From NCBI RefSeq assembly GCF_902506165.1, contig NZ_LR733817.1:2684091-2712500 (forward strand): a DNA stretch of 28,410 nucleotides, read 5' to 3'. A program made the translations under genes and the position numbers. Positions within the stretch are counted from its first letter, which is position 1; the number at the start of each line of letters is the position of its first letter. Below, in pieces: positions 15,991 to 23,365 of this stretch. This stretch comes from Bosea sp. 29B. Lineage in GTDB: Bacteria > Pseudomonadota > Alphaproteobacteria > Rhizobiales > Beijerinckiaceae. The notes beneath the pieces are model-generated. The model made no database searches and was not told the origin of the DNA. It saw only the letters and a list, made by a program, of their open reading frames with translations.

Positions 15991-16437
15991 TCAGTGGCCG
16001 TGGTGCTCGCAACGGCTGTGGTCGGCCAGCGCTTCGATCACGGCGCAGTCGCTGGCGGCGACCCCGCCCGAGCAAACCGTTGCGATCCGGGCAAGTTCGG
16101 CTTCGAGCGAGCGCAAACGCGCGATCTTGTCGCGCACTTCCTCGAGATGCTCGGCCGCGATCGCATGCGCTTCGTCGCAGGCCATGCCGGGTGTGTCCGA
16201 AAGCCGCAGCAGGGTGCGGATGCTCTCGACCGCGAAGCCGAGATCGCGCGCATGCTTGATGAAGGCGAGCCGCTCGACATGGGCACGGCCGTAGCGGCGC
16301 TGGTTGCCCTCGGAGCGCTCCGGCTCCGGCAGCAGGCCGACCTGCTCGTAATAGCGGATCGTCTCGACCTTGACCCCGGTCCGCTCGGCCAGCGTCCCGA
16401 TCGGCACCACGCGCTCGAGAGATTTCGCTGGCTGCAT
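15991..16437 (-). CDS. MerR-family heavy-metal sensor (ZntR/CadR/PbrR-like)
   Basis: 148 residues. The winged helix-turn-helix is at ~12–80 (IGTLAERTGVKVETIRYYEQVGLL, split here by the recognition helix) with the long dimerisation helix after it. Metal ligands: Cys87 (GMACDEA) takes the place of the ZntR Cys79 that is absent from Cu(I) sensors, and the metal loop has Cys122 and Cys131, spaced as in ZntR rather than CueR. This favours a divalent Zn/Cd/Pb sensor. The C-terminus adds SRCEHHGH, an extra soft-metal tail. It is divergent from zntA across a 78-bp region containing a MerR box, and would bend that promoter when metal binds. Downstream on the same strand are the copper genes, which may share its transcript. 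Confidence 0.9.
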   Translation of the reverse strand: MQPAKSLERVVPIGTLAERTGVKVETIRYYEQVGLLPEPERSEGNQRRYGRAHVERLAFIKHARDLGFAVESIRTLLRLSDTPGMACDEAHAIAAEHLEEVRDKIARLRSLEAELARIATVCSGGVAASDCAVIEALADHSRCEHHGH

Positions 16438-16448
16438 GATTTTCCCTC

Positions 16449-16479
16449 TTGAAGCTGTAGTGGCTACAGGTTGTAGGTA
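16449..16479 (+). promoter_or_regulatory. MerR-type promoter/operator of zntA
   Basis: TTGAAG (−35, 16449–16454) and TAGGTA (−10, 16474–16479) are separated by 19 bp, the overlong spacer that MerR activators correct by twisting DNA. The spacer holds a perfect dyad CTGTAG-TGG-CTACAG (16455–16469), very like cadR/pbrR-class boxes. The first codon of zntA lies 36 nt past the −10 element. Confidence 0.9.
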
Positions 16480-16515
16480 GGTGGTCCCGCAACGCTGTCA
16501 AGCGGAGACGAGAGC

Positions 16516-18819
16516 ATGGCCACCGCCGCAAAAACCGAAACGGAAACGCTGTCCTGGAAGGTCGGCGGCATGGATTGCGCCAGCTGCGCGGCGAAGATTC
16601 GCGGCGCGGTCGAGCGCTTGCCCGGCGTTTCCGATGTGCGTCTCTCGGTGATGTCCGAGACACTGACGCTCGCCCTCGACGAGAGCCGGACCCGGCGCGA
16701 CGTCATCGAGAAGCGCGTCGCCAGCCTCGGCTACAAGACGACGCCGGCGAGTGCGCCGCGCGTGGCCGCCTCCGAGCCGAGCGCGGCTTGTGGCTGCGGC
16801 CATGACCACGGCCCGGCAGAGAAGGCGCAGGGCCACGCGCACAAGCACGACCACAAGCACGATCACGGCCATGACCATGCCCACGGCAAGGGTGCCGACC
16901 ATGGCCACAGCCTGCCCGGCCATGTCCACGAGCCGACGCCGGACGGCGTCTCCTGGTACCAGACCGGCAAGGGCAGGCTCGTCCTCCTGACCGGCGCGCT
17001 GCTCGCCGGCGCCTGGCTCGCCAAATTCACGATCTCCGAGACCGCCGCCTATTGGGCCTTCGTCGTCGCCTGCGTGATCGGCGTCGTGCCGGTGGCCCGG
17101 CGCGCTTTTGCGGCGGCGGCGGTCGGCCAGCCATTCACCATCGAGATGCTGATGACGATCGCCGCGACCGGCGCGCTCGTCATCGGTGCGGCCGAGGAGG
17201 CGGCGTTGGTCGTCTTCCTCTTCGCCGTCGGCGAGGTACTGGAAGGTGTCGCCGCCGACCGTGCCCGCGCCTCGATCCGGGCGCTGGGCGATCTCGTGCC
17301 CAAGACAGCAATTGTCGAGGAGAACGGCGAGACTCGCCAGGTCGACGCTGCCGGGCTGAGGGTCGGCCAGATCGTGCTGGTGCGCCCGGGCGACCGCATC
17401 CCGGCCGATGGTGCGATTACCGACGGCGTCTCCGGCATCGACGAGAGCCCGGTCACTGGCGAATCCGTGCCGAAGACCAAGGGCATCGGCGAACAGGTCT
17501 ATGCCGGCTCGGTCAATCGCGAGGCGGCGCTGCGCGTGCGCGTCGAGAAGGCGGCTGAGGACAACACCATCGCCCGCATCATCCGCCTGGTCGAGGAAGC
17601 CCAGGAGGCGAGGGCACCGACCGAACGCTTCATCGACCGCTTCTCGCGCATCTACATGCCGGCGATCGTAGGGCTCGCCATCCTGGTCGCGCTGGTGCCG
17701 CCGCTCGCCTTCGGCGGCGAGTGGTCGGTCTGGATCTACCGGGCGCTGGCGCTGCTGCTGATCGGCTGCCCCTGTGCGCTGGTCATCTCGGTGCCGGCCT
17801 CGATCGCGGCGGCGCTCTCGACCGGCGCGCGCCAGGGCCTGCTGCTCAAGGGCGGCGTGGTGATCGAGGCTGCGGCGCGCACCGGCGTCGTCGCCTTCGA
17901 TAAGACGGGAACGCTGACCGCGGGCGAGCCACGCGTCACCGAAATCGTTGCGCTCGGCCATGACGAGCGCAAGCTCATCGAGCTCGCCGCTGCGGTCGAG
18001 ACCGGTTCCAGCCATCCGCTGGCGCTCGCCATCCTCGCTCGCGCCAAGGCGGATGGTGTCCCGGTGCGTGCCGCTGCCAATGCGGCCGCGATCGCCGGCA
18101 AGGGCGTCACCGGCGAGCTCGACGGCGTCGCCATCTTCGTTGGCGCGCCGCGCCACGCCAAGGATCGCGCCAGCTTCGACGCAAGTGCACTGGAAGCGGT
18201 CGAGCGGCTCGAAACGGCCGGCAAGACCGTCGCCGCCGTCATCGCCGACGGCCAGCTCGCCGGCCTGATCGCCCTGCGCGACGAGCCGCGCGAGGACGCT
18301 GCCGCCGCCATCGCCGAGCTCAAGGCGCTCGGCATCCGCTCGGTGATGCTGACCGGCGACAATGCCCGCACCGGCGCGGCCATCGCCGGCTCGCTTGGCC
18401 TGGAGCACAAGGCCGAATTGATGCCGGACGACAAGGTCACGGCGATCAAGGCTCTGTCGCGCGAGGCGCCGGTGATGATGGTCGGTGACGGCATCAACGA
18501 CGCCCCGGCGCTGGCCGCCGCCAATATCGGCGTCGCCATGGGCTCCGGCACCGATGTCGCGCTCGAGACCGCCGATGGCGCCGTGCTGAAGAGCCGGGTG
18601 CGCGATATCGCCGCCATGATCCGGCTGGCACGGGCGGCGATGGGCAATATCCGCACCAATATCGCGCTCGCGCTTGGCCTGAAGGCGGTGTTCCTGGTCA
18701 CCAGCGTGCTCGGCTATACCGGCCTCTGGGTCGCGATCCTCGCCGATACCGGCGCGACCGTGCTGGTCACCGCCAACGCGCTGCGCCTGCTGCGCTTCAA
18801 CGCCGGCAAGGCCGGCTGA
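16516..18819 (+). CDS. zntA: Zn2+/Cd2+/Pb2+-exporting P1B-2-type ATPase
   Basis: 767 residues, full length. One N-terminal HMA domain (12–75) carries GMDCASC (Cys21, Cys24). Residues ~92–139 are a His-rich linker with many HDH and HGH repeats plus CGCG, a likely metal sponge. The core has the membrane CPC motif (418–420), the phosphorylated Asp462 (DKTGTLT), SSHPLA, and the hinge GDGIND (657–662). Asp744 in LADTGAT of the last membrane helix is the P1B-2 signature for Zn/Cd/Pb specificity, in contrast to copper pumps. GGAG lies 8 nt before the ATG. It is the first gene of an operon with a methyltransferase-like protein, LspA and a CDF exporter, and is controlled by the divergent MerR sensor. 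Confidence 0.96.
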   Translation: MATAAKTETETLSWKVGGMDCASCAAKIRGAVERLPGVSDVRLSVMSETLTLALDESRTRRDVIEKRVASLGYKTTPASAPRVAASEPSAACGCGHDHGPAEKAQGHAHKHDHKHDHGHDHAHGKGADHGHSLPGHVHEPTPDGVSWYQTGKGRLVLLTGALLAGAWLAKFTISETAAYWAFVVACVIGVVPVARRAFAAAAVGQPFTIEMLMTIAATGALVIGAAEEAALVVFLFAVGEVLEGVAADRARASIRALGDLVPKTAIVEENGETRQVDAAGLRVGQIVLVRPGDRIPADGAITDGVSGIDESPVTGESVPKTKGIGEQVYAGSVNREAALRVRVEKAAEDNTIARIIRLVEEAQEARAPTERFIDRFSRIYMPAIVGLAILVALVPPLAFGGEWSVWIYRALALLLIGCPCALVISVPASIAAALSTGARQGLLLKGGVVIEAAARTGVVAFDKTGTLTAGEPRVTEIVALGHDERKLIELAAAVETGSSHPLALAILARAKADGVPVRAAANAAAIAGKGVTGELDGVAIFVGAPRHAKDRASFDASALEAVERLETAGKTVAAVIADGQLAGLIALRDEPREDAAAAIAELKALGIRSVMLTGDNARTGAAIAGSLGLEHKAELMPDDKVTAIKALSREAPVMMVGDGINDAPALAAANIGVAMGSGTDVALETADGAVLKSRVRDIAAMIRLARAAMGNIRTNIALALGLKAVFLVTSVLGYTGLWVAILADTGATVLVTANALRLLRFNAGKAG

Positions 18820-18830
18820 GGAGGCGGCCG

Positions 18831-19460
18831 ATGTCCGGCATGGAGATCGCCAGCTATCTGATGGCCGTCGTCTACGTCATCAGCTTCTTCGTCCTGTCGA
18901 CGCTACTGGCGGAGGAGGCCGGTCGCCCGGTCTGGCTCTTCGGCAGGGGCAAGGAGAAGCAGACGCTGCCGGCGCTGCTTTTCCGCCTCGCCTTCGCCGG
19001 TGCCGTGCTTTGGCCGCTCTGGCTCGCCGCCTTCGGCAATCCGGTAAAGGACGATCCGCTGGCGGCGGCGCTGGACGGGCCCTGGTTCGACGTGCTCGGC
19101 CATCTCCTCGTCGTCATCGGCGCCGGTGTCGCGCTGTTGTCGCAACGCGCCATGGGCTCCTCCTGGCGTATCGGTGCGGCCGAGGGCGAGCAGGGCGCGA
19201 TCGTCGACAGCGGCCCCTTCGCGATCTCGCGCAACCCGGTCTTCGTCGGTCAGGCCCTGCTGTTCATCGGCCTCTTCATCGTTCTGCCGAGCCTCGTCCA
19301 GGCGGCGCTGACTCTGGCGCTGCTGATCGCGATCAGGCTGCAGGTGGCGATCGAGGAGCGCGTGCTCAGCGCTTCGCTCGGTCAGCCCTATCTCGTCTAC
19401 AAGGCCCGCGTCCGGCGTTGGCTCGGCGTCAGTGGCGGCACTGCGGGAGAGGCCGCATGA
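18831..19460 (+). CDS. Isoprenylcysteine carboxyl methyltransferase-like (ICMT/PEMT family) membrane protein
   Basis: 209 residues with about five hydrophobic segments. The C-terminal half has the family signature: GAIVDSGPFAISRNPVFVGQ, then EERVLSASLGQPYLVYKARVRRW, which in ICMT/NNMT-type methyltransferases forms the S-adenosylmethionine site. Substrates of bacterial members are mostly unknown; lipids or membrane proteins are candidates. It begins 11 nt after zntA, with AGGAGG overlapping the zntA stop, and its TGA overlaps the lspA ATG. It therefore belongs to the metal efflux operon. A link to lipoprotein or membrane modification under metal stress is inferred from context only. Confidence 0.82.
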   Translation: MSGMEIASYLMAVVYVISFFVLSTLLAEEAGRPVWLFGRGKEKQTLPALLFRLAFAGAVLWPLWLAAFGNPVKDDPLAAALDGPWFDVLGHLLVVIGAGVALLSQRAMGSSWRIGAAEGEQGAIVDSGPFAISRNPVFVGQALLFIGLFIVLPSLVQAALTLALLIAIRLQVAIEERVLSASLGQPYLVYKARVRRWLGVSGGTAGEAA

Positions 19461-19963
19461 GCTGGTCGCGCAGGCTAAGCTTTGCCGTTGCCGTCGCGCT
19501 CGCGGCCGCCGGTCTCGATCAGGCCAGCAAATGGCTGATGCTGGAGATCGTGCTGAACCCGCCCGAGCTGATCGAGCTCACGCCCTTCCTCAATTTGCGC
19601 CTCGGGTTCAACACCGGCGTCAGCTTCGGCCTGTTCCGCGACACGCTCGAAGCCTGGCCCGGCCTGCTCGGGCTGTTCAAGTTCGCGGCCGGCCTCGGCC
19701 TGCTGGCCTGGGCGGCGTTCGCAGGGCACCGGCTCGAACGCATCGGCTTGGCGCTGATGGCGGGCGGGGCCTTCGGCAATGCGATCGACCGTTGGCGCCA
19801 GGGCGCGGTCACCGATTTCCTCGACCTGCATTGGGGCGACTGGCACTGGCCGACCTTCAACGGCGCCGACATCGCACTGAGCTGCGGCGTAGCGCTGATG
19901 CTGCTGGCCGCGCTGCCGGTGATGAACCGGGCGCCGGCCCAGCGCACGAACGGAGCATCCTGA
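19457..19963 (+). CDS. lspA: Lipoprotein signal peptidase (signal peptidase II)
   Basis: 168 residues from the ATG at 19457, which overlaps the upstream stop (ATGA). Four membrane segments are visible. LspA motifs are present: LDQASKWL near the start, FNTGVSFG, GGAFGNAIDRWRQGAVTDFLD with the first catalytic Asp (NAIDR), and FNGADIAL with the second. It cleaves the signal peptide of diacylglyceryl-modified prolipoproteins in the inner membrane. A metal-operon LspA is known from the pbr lead-resistance system of Cupriavidus (PbrC), so this is probably a dedicated extra copy rather than the housekeeping one. That second point cannot be tested within the window. Confidence 0.94.
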   Translation: MSWSRRLSFAVAVALAAAGLDQASKWLMLEIVLNPPELIELTPFLNLRLGFNTGVSFGLFRDTLEAWPGLLGLFKFAAGLGLLAWAAFAGHRLERIGLALMAGGAFGNAIDRWRQGAVTDFLDLHWGDWHWPTFNGADIALSCGVALMLLAALPVMNRAPAQRTNGAS

Positions 19964-20877
19964 TGGGAGCCGGACATTCGCATGGCGGCAGCGCCGGCAC
20001 GGCGGCGGGGCGGCACAAGTCGCGGCTCGCCATGGCCTTCGGCCTGACCTTCTCCTTCATGCTCGCCGAGGTGATCGGCGGCCTGTGGACCGGCAGCCTC
20101 GCGCTGCTGGCCGATGCCGCGCATATGCTGACCGATGCCGGCGGGCTTGCCCTGGCGCTGGTCGCGATCCGCTTCGCCGAGAAGCCGGCGACGCCGCAGC
20201 GGACCTATGGCTATGTCCGGATGGAGATCCTGTCGGCGCTCGCCAACGCCGTCGTCCTGCTGCTGCTGACGGTCTACATCCTCTACGAGGCCTATCAGCG
20301 CTTCCTTGATCCGCCGCCGATCCTCGGCGGGCCGATGCTCGCCGTCGCGGTGGTCGGGCTGATCGTCAATCTGATCAGCATGAAGCTGCTCGCCGGCGGC
20401 TCCTCCGAAAGCCTCAACGTCAAGGGAGCCTATTTCGAGGTGCTGAGCGACATGCTCGGCTCGCTCGGCGTCATCATCGCGGCCGTGATCGTGATGGCGA
20501 CCGGCTGGACGCTCGCCGACCCGATCGTCGGCGCCGGCATCGGCCTGTTCATCGTGCCGCGAACCTGGATCCTGCTGAAGCAGGCGGTCCACATCCTGAT
20601 GGAAGGCACGCCGCCGGAGGTCGATATCGCCTTCTTGGAAAAGTCGCTGCTGGCGTTGCCGGGCGTCGCCGCCGTCCACGACCTGCACGTCTGGACGCTG
20701 ACCTCGGGCCTCGATGCGATGAGCGCGCATATCGTCGTCGCCGACATGGCGCAGGGGCGTGAGACGCTCGTTCAGGCCAATCGGCTCCTCGCCGAGGAGT
20801 TCGGGCTCAGGCACACCACCATCCAGATCGAGGACGAGGCGATCCGCCGGACCGATGGTCACGAGCAGCGCCTCTAG
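19963..20877 (+). CDS. Cation diffusion facilitator (CDF) family zinc/cadmium exporter
   Basis: 304 residues from the ATG at 19963, which shares a base with the lspA stop (TGATG). Six membrane helices are followed by a cytoplasmic ferredoxin-like domain (PGVAAVHDLHVWTLTSG). In helix II the metal motif is intact: His54-x3-Asp58 (AHMLTD). In helix V, where many Zn-CDFs have His-x3-Asp, it reads Glu159-x3-Asp163 (EVLSD). A short N-terminal GHSHGG may bind metal. CDF proteins export Zn2+ or related ions in exchange for protons, complementing the ATPase. This is the last gene of the operon. Confidence 0.92.
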   Translation: MGAGHSHGGSAGTAAGRHKSRLAMAFGLTFSFMLAEVIGGLWTGSLALLADAAHMLTDAGGLALALVAIRFAEKPATPQRTYGYVRMEILSALANAVVLLLLTVYILYEAYQRFLDPPPILGGPMLAVAVVGLIVNLISMKLLAGGSSESLNVKGAYFEVLSDMLGSLGVIIAAVIVMATGWTLADPIVGAGIGLFIVPRTWILLKQAVHILMEGTPPEVDIAFLEKSLLALPGVAAVHDLHVWTLTSGLDAMSAHIVVADMAQGRETLVQANRLLAEEFGLRHTTIQIEDEAIRRTDGHEQRL

Positions 20878-20885
20878 AGCCGGGT

Positions 20886-20912
20886 CCGATCGGATTGGAT
20901 CAATCTGATCGG
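20886..20912 (+). terminator. Imperfect hairpin after the CDF gene
   Basis: CCGATCGGATTG and CAATCTGATCGG form a 12-bp stem with one mismatch and a 3-nt loop, 9 nt after the CDF stop. No T-run follows, so termination is uncertain; it may instead be an intergenic repeat unit. Confidence 0.4.
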
Positions 20913-20979
20913 TGAATCCGTCTCTGACTTCAAGATTGAACACCGCAATTCCGACACAGGCAAAGCTGAAAGCCGCACC

Positions 20980-21282
20980 ATGGAATCGTTCATCGCCGCC
21001 TTGGTCTCGCTCCTGATCCTCAATCCGATCCAGGGCGCCATCACCAGCCAGCTCTCGGCCCTCGGGATTCCGCGCGACCGCGCCGAGAAGGTCGCGACGT
21101 GCGCCCGCGCTGCGGCGCCGACGATCGTGACACGTGTTGGCGAGAATCCGGGCTGGGCGGTGGTCCAGGTCGTCCGCTTCTGGACGGGGGCGGCGACCCC
21201 GGACGCCGTGCTCGTCGAGATCGCGCCGCAATGCGCCGGCGCTGTCGAGACCGCCAAGCGCGCCATTGGCCGCTCGGCCTGA
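20980..21282 (+). CDS. Small hypothetical protein with N-terminal hydrophobic segment
   Basis: 100 residues. The N-terminus FIAALVSLLILNPIQGAI is a membrane anchor or uncleaved signal, followed by a mixed region with two cysteines (VATCARAAAP, APQCAGAVE) and a WAVVQVVRFWTG segment. I do not recognise a family. The reading frame shows the same GC-rich third-position bias as its neighbours, and a protein with start, anchor and soluble part fills the gap well, so it is probably real. No clear Shine-Dalgarno lies upstream. It converges on the 54-residue gene that ends at 21287. Confidence 0.6.
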   Translation: MESFIAALVSLLILNPIQGAITSQLSALGIPRDRAEKVATCARAAAPTIVTRVGENPGWAVVQVVRFWTGAATPDAVLVEIAPQCAGAVETAKRAIGRSA

Positions 21283-21286
21283 TGTC

Positions 21287-21451
21287 TCAGGGCCTGGGAC
21301 TGGCCGGTTCTGTCGGTACCGCGTGCGCCTGGGGATCATTCAAGTGCCGCCGATCCTCGGTCTCGCGCATCCGCACGACGGTGACAGCGTAGAACAGGAT
21401 CGCCAGCGCCGTCAGTGATGCCGCGAGCGCAAGGTTTCTTGACCTCACCAT
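21287..21451 (-). CDS. 54-residue single-pass membrane protein downstream of the DsbA-like gene
   Basis: An ATG at 21451 opens a 54-residue frame: MVRSRN, then a hydrophobic segment LALAASLTALAILFYAVTVV, a charged RMRETEDRR and a Pro-rich tail ending SPRP. The positive residues before the segment and the clean length of ~20 make it a convincing single-TM protein. The LFYAVTVV(R) pattern recalls tiny CoxF-like proteins beside cytochrome oxidase genes, but that is only a resemblance. It begins 7 nt after the DsbA-like stop on the same strand, so coupled translation is likely; its own Shine-Dalgarno is weak. Confidence 0.65.
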   Translation of the reverse strand: MVRSRNLALAASLTALAILFYAVTVVRMRETEDRRHLNDPQAHAVPTEPASPRP

Positions 21452-21458
21452 GGCGAGG

Positions 21459-22082
21459 TCAGCGCCCGGCTAGCAGCGGCGCCAGGATCGCGTCGAACTG
21501 CTCGAGCGAGAGTGCGCCGACCTCCTTCTTGCCGTTGACGAAGAAGGTCGGTGTCGACTCGACGCCGAAGCCCTTGCCGCGCTCGGAGACCTGCTTGATG
21601 CCCTGATAGATGTCCTCGCGCTTCAGGCAGGCCTCGACGCCGTCCTTGCCCATGCCGGTCTGGCGCATCGCCTGGGTCAGCCCGTCCAGCGGATTGTCGG
21701 AGTGGGCCCAGCTTTCCTGCGTGCGGTAGAGCATGTCGACGACCGGGTACCATTTATCCTCGCCGGCGCAGCGGGCGAGCATGAACCCGGCCATCGCCAG
21801 CGGATCGAGCGGGAATTCGCGGATGATGAAGCGCACCTTGCCGCTGTCGACATACTTCCCCTTGAACTCCGGCCAGGTCTTCATGTGGAAATTCATGCAG
21901 TGATGGCAGGTGAGCGAGGCGTATTCGATCACCGTCACCGGCGCCTCCGCCGCACCGAAGACCTTTTCCGGCAGCGGTCCGGGGTCGAGCAGGGCGGTTG
22001 GTGCCTGGGCGAGCGCGGGCAAGGAGAGCGAGCCGGCAAGGCCGAAGGCGAGGGACTGCAAAATGAGGCGGCGGTCGAGCAT
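21459..22082 (-). CDS. DsbA-family thiol:disulfide oxidoreductase
   Basis: 207 residues. The signal peptide (MLDRRLILQSLAFGLAG, cleavage near ALA-QA at 25/26) exports it to the periplasm. The thioredoxin-like DsbA fold has the active site Cys59-His-His-Cys62 (LTCHHCMNFH) and the cis-Pro loop at STPTF (Pro178). It belongs to the single-domain DsbA/BdbD-like group that oxidises, or with a partner reduces, cysteine pairs of exported proteins. The promoter upstream contains a close copy of the zntA MerR box, so metal control is likely. A role in keeping cysteines of copper or zinc proteins in the right redox state is inferred. Confidence 0.92.
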   Translation of the reverse strand: MLDRRLILQSLAFGLAGSLSLPALAQAPTALLDPGPLPEKVFGAAEAPVTVIEYASLTCHHCMNFHMKTWPEFKGKYVDSGKVRFIIREFPLDPLAMAGFMLARCAGEDKWYPVVDMLYRTQESWAHSDNPLDGLTQAMRQTGMGKDGVEACLKREDIYQGIKQVSERGKGFGVESTPTFFVNGKKEVGALSLEQFDAILAPLLAGR

Positions 22083-22105
22083 GGCGTGATTCCCCTTTCG
22101 CCGCC

Positions 22106-22136
22106 GTTCTGCGACCTGAAGCCACTAGAGCTTCAA
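22106..22136 (-). promoter_or_regulatory. Second MerR-type box, upstream of the DsbA-like gene
   Basis: On the minus strand TTGAAG (22131–22136) is followed by 19 nt and then CAGAAC (22106–22111). Over the 25 nt from the −35 hexamer to the end of the spacer it matches the zntA box at 22 positions. The −10 hexamer is weak. It also has a TGAAGC-N7-GCTTCA dyad. The rest of 22083–22271 shows no other clear element. Confidence 0.7.
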
Positions 22137-22271
22137 GTACTGAGCATCGGGGCGGCGGCAGGCGTTGTTCACGAAAACGTCAATTGAACCTCGACCGGCC
22201 TGAGGTTGCAGGGTCGCGCGGGTTCAAACCCGTTCACGAGTCGTTAGCGCCAGACGCCGATAATTTTAGCC

Positions 22272-23333
22272 ATGTCCGATCGCTCTCTCTTCCAGCGTCT
22301 CCGGCGCTTCGCTCTGCTCGGCGTCGCCGCCGTTGCCCTGTCGTCCTGTGTCGGGATGGAGGGCGACGGCCGGGGCAACCAGCCTTTGCCGGCTGCGCTC
22401 GTCTCGCAGATGTCGAACAAGGGCATGAGCCAGGCCGACCCGATCGTCGTGCGCCTCTACAAGAAGGAGAGCGAGCTCGAGGTCTGGAAGCGCGACCGCT
22501 CCGGCCAATACGCCCTGCTCAAGACCTATCCGATGTGCCGCTGGTCCGGCCAGCTCGGTCCCAAGAAGCGCGAGGGCGACCGGCAAGCGCCGGAGGGCTT
22601 CTATACGGTGACGCCGGAGCTGATGAATCCGAGGTCGCAGTTCTACCTCTCCTATAATCTCGGCTATCCCAATGCGCTGGAGAAGGCGCAGGGTTATACC
22701 GGCTCGGCTCTGATGATCCATGGCGCCTGCACCTCGGCCGGCTGCTATGCGATGACCGATGACGGCGTCACCGAGATCTACGGGCTGGCGCGCGAGGCGT
22801 TCGCGGGCGGTCAGCGCAGCTTCCAGGTCCAGGCCTTCCCCTTCCGGATGACGCCCGAGAACATGGCGCGCCATCGCAGCAATCCGAACATCGCCTTCTG
22901 GCGCAATCTCAAGGAAGGCTCGGATCATTTCGAGGCGACCCGCCAGCCGCCGAAGCTGGCGACCTGCGGCGGCCGCTATGTCTTCAACCCGGCCGGCGAT
23001 GCCTCGGCTTTCGTTCCTGGCGCGCCGTGCCCGGCCTATGAGACCGATCCGGAGGTCGCCTCGCTGGTCTCCGCGCGCAGCGCCCGCGACGATGCGCGGC
23101 TCGCCGAGCTCTCCGGCAGTACGCCGGCGATGAGCTATGCGCTGATGGATGGCGGCATGCACCAGAGCTTCCGCAAGATCCTGCGCAATATCGGGCCGGA
23201 GCGGATGCAGACCATGGTCGCCGGCAAGGTCGAGATCAGCCAGCCGCAGGCGGCTCTGGCCGACCCCTATGGCGCCGGCGGCGACGATGAGCCGCAGCAG
23301 GCATCGGCGACCGGGTCGATCTTGTCGCGTTGA
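22272..23333 (+). CDS. YafK-like murein L,D-transpeptidase (YkuD domain), probable lipoprotein
   Basis: 353 residues. The N-terminus MSDRSLFQRLRRFALLG leads into VALSSC, a lipobox with Cys26, so it is likely lipid-anchored to the envelope. The YkuD catalytic domain spans about 55–205; the active site is His150-Gly…Ser155-Ala-Gly-Cys158 (HGACTSAGCYAM), with Cys158 the nucleophile. Such enzymes form or remodel peptidoglycan cross-links or attach proteins to murein. The ~150 residues after the domain are not recognised. Only TAATTTTAGCC precedes the ATG and no Shine-Dalgarno is visible, so initiation may be leaderless or unusual. The next gene starts 32 nt after its stop. Confidence 0.9.
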   Translation: MSDRSLFQRLRRFALLGVAAVALSSCVGMEGDGRGNQPLPAALVSQMSNKGMSQADPIVVRLYKKESELEVWKRDRSGQYALLKTYPMCRWSGQLGPKKREGDRQAPEGFYTVTPELMNPRSQFYLSYNLGYPNALEKAQGYTGSALMIHGACTSAGCYAMTDDGVTEIYGLAREAFAGGQRSFQVQAFPFRMTPENMARHRSNPNIAFWRNLKEGSDHFEATRQPPKLATCGGRYVFNPAGDASAFVPGAPCPAYETDPEVASLVSARSARDDARLAELSGSTPAMSYALMDGGMHQSFRKILRNIGPERMQTMVAGKVEISQPQAALADPYGAGGDDEPQQASATGSILSR

Positions 23334-23365
23334 CGCCGGGCAAGCCGGCCGCCAGACAAAAGCGC

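Noticed and set aside
16498..18408. 636-codon frame on the minus strand opposite zntA
   Set aside because: It has a low-complexity charged product, and zntA has all catalytic motifs on the other strand.
19519..21339. 606-codon minus-strand frame opposite lspA and the CDF gene
   Set aside because: It overlaps two motif-complete genes, and its product is repetitive Arg/Asp/Gly without domains.
22201..22240. Possible tRNA piece (GGGTTCAAACCCG, like a T-arm)
   Set aside because: No acceptor stem, anticodon arm or D-arm can be built around it.
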